Positions 14,106-15,121 of a DNA stretch of 15,121 nt are shown here, piece by piece. A model generated the notes under the pieces. The model had not been told where the DNA came from, ran no database searches, and saw only the letters and a program-made list of their open reading frames with translations. Within the stretch, counting starts at the first letter, position 1. Each line of letters opens with the position of its first letter. Location of the stretch: NCBI GenBank assembly GCA_937907555.1, contig CALEST010000338.1, forward strand, positions 1 to 15,121, given 5' to 3'. Position numbers and translations under genes: made by a program. Source of the stretch: an uncultured Sediminibacterium sp. GTDB lineage: Bacteria > Bacteroidota > Bacteroidia > Chitinophagales > Chitinophagaceae.

Positions 14106-15121
14106 ATGCGGGGGCTACTGATTTTGCTGAGTTGGAGTTTATTGTTTTTTACAAAGGGGGTAAATGCGCAACTATTACCCAATATTGATATTATCAGGGC
14201 GCTGGAAGAAAGCGACCAGCATATAGCTTCGGGACAATCACAAAAAGCATTAATTGCCTTACACAAAGGATTACAATTAAAAAACACAACAGATAGCGAT
14301 ACTTTATTGTCGCACTTGTATAATAATATAGCTATTGTTCTGGCTCGGTACAACAATTTTACAGGGTCCATGTCTTGTTTTCACAAAGCAGGGGAAATTG
14401 AAGCCACCTATAATTATAAAAAGCGGGGTAAAAGATTTATTTCTCAATTCAGTTACCAGGTCAACTATGCCAGAGCAGAGGCTGAAAGTATTATTAGTGA
14501 TGAGATTCTGGAAATAATGATTCAGGCACATATTAACCAACGGACACTTAAACCTTCTGAAGAAATTGAATCTGAACCCATTGATCCATTCAGTATTGTG
14601 GATGCTTTTTTAGACAATAAGGTAGCCAGCCATTATGCTCTACTAATTTTGATTAAACAACCCATTGCCGGACAAAAAAAGACCAATACCGGTTTAGGTG
14701 AAGTAGGACATTCCTTTATTAGTTTAATCAAATACAATGAAGACCAATCAGCCGTTAATAAAACATTTGGATTTTATCCAGAATCTGGACTTCTAATACC
14801 GGTAAATCCAATTGCGCCCAAAGCAAAATCAGTCATTAAAGATGATTCTTTTCATGATTGGGATCAACTACTCGGTAAAATGGTAAGCAAGGCCCAGTTT
14901 GAACAGATATTGGAATATATTGACCATAATATTTCTAATCAATATCACCTTAGCCATTATAATTGCTCTGATTTTGCATTAACCCTTGCGCAGATTGCTG
15001 CAATTGAAATTCAAGATACCGTGGGGCCCTGGCCTTTAGGAAGGGGAGATAACCCTGCTTATATGGGACAGAGTGTATTGAGTGGCAAGTATCTCAATCT
15101 GGACACTAAAAATAAGGAAGG
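14106..15121 (+). CDS. Secreted helical-repeat protein with papain-like C-terminal signature, 3'-truncated by the window edge
   Basis: The frame is open from ATG 14106 to the window end (338 codons seen). A signal peptide (MRGLLILLSWSLLFF..., cleavage near NAQ) precedes two TPR-like helix pairs at about 30-90 (ALEESDQHIASGQSQKALIA, LYNNIAIVLARYNNFTGSMS). After a linker come GHSFISLIKYN with His202 and HYNCSDFALTLA with Cys287, then WPLGRGDNPAYMG. A His before a Cys in this pattern suggests a permuted papain-like or NlpC/P60-related fold. Enzymatic role and substrate are inference. It follows the amidase by 21 bp, so a joint role in the cell envelope is possible. The C-terminus is missing. Confidence 0.75.
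   Translation, partial: MRGLLILLSWSLLFFTKGVNAQLLPNIDIIRALEESDQHIASGQSQKALIALHKGLQLKNTTDSDTLLSHLYNNIAIVLARYNNFTGSMSCFHKAGEIEATYNYKKRGKRFISQFSYQVNYARAEAESIISDEILEIMIQAHINQRTLKPSEEIESEPIDPFSIVDAFLDNKVASHYALLILIKQPIAGQKKTNTGLGEVGHSFISLIKYNEDQSAVNKTFGFYPESGLLIPVNPIAPKAKSVIKDDSFHDWDQLLGKMVSKAQFEQILEYIDHNISNQYHLSHYNCSDFALTLAQIAAIEIQDTVGPWPLGRGDNPAYMGQSVLSGKYLNLDTKNKE

Noticed and set aside
1..15121. CRISPR array, rRNA or phage structural genes
   Set aside because: No regularly spaced identical repeats other than the IS ends, and no rRNA-like or virion-like coding sequence were seen on either strand.

Overview
The window looks like chromosome of a member of the Bacteroidota, most likely the Chitinophagaceae or a near relative. 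The signs are promoter-like motifs of the TTG / TAnnTTTG type, weak Shine-Dalgarno sequences, moderate-to-low GC, and protein types such as secreted 'MKK...AQ' proteins, a short PspC protein and a mitochondrial-type aconitase. The family-level placement is inference. The window divides into mobile DNA (1 to about 5455) and ordinary chromosome (about 5455 to 15121).

Mobile part. It opens with the tail of an ArsR/SmtB-type metal sensor that overlaps a MerT-like mercury transporter by ATGA. The transporter is cut by an IS21-family element (about 456-3096: istA, istB, and 24-bp-periodic terminal repeats). The IS's own terminal TGA supplies the transporter's stop codon. Beyond the IS the sequence does not resume the transporter. 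Instead there is a 5'-truncated unknown ORF, a small winged-helix-like protein, a terminator hairpin, a 50-60 residue ORF and a large serine recombinase. The recombinase is interrupted by a +1 frameshift near 4748-4752. Its reading frame ends exactly on the 3' end of a minus-strand tRNA-Arg(UCU) gene, which marks the probable right boundary of an integrated element (island or ICE). The tRNA's intrinsic terminator lies inside the 3' coding end of the recombinase.

Chromosomal part. Rightward from the tRNA come hutH (histidine ammonia-lyase), a small secreted protein and glnS in one tight cluster. Next are a secreted barrel-like protein, a minus-strand PspC-domain protein divergent from aconitase, and aconitase itself. 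Aconitase ends in a strong terminator that overlaps the start of a two-TM DUF3592-like gene. The window closes with a lipoprotein-type N-acetylmuramoyl-L-alanine amidase and a secreted protein that runs off the end. That last protein pairs helical repeats with a His/Cys papain-like signature.

How the parts relate: the mobile half is a metal-resistance fragment scarred by an IS, next to an integration module parked in a tRNA. The chromosomal half is housekeeping (translation, TCA cycle, histidine breakdown, wall recycling) with small envelope proteins between. No complete new defence or biosynthetic system is visible. The most unusual structures are the double-duty sequences: a terminator inside a recombinase ORF, a terminator inside a gene start, and an IS end used as a stop codon.
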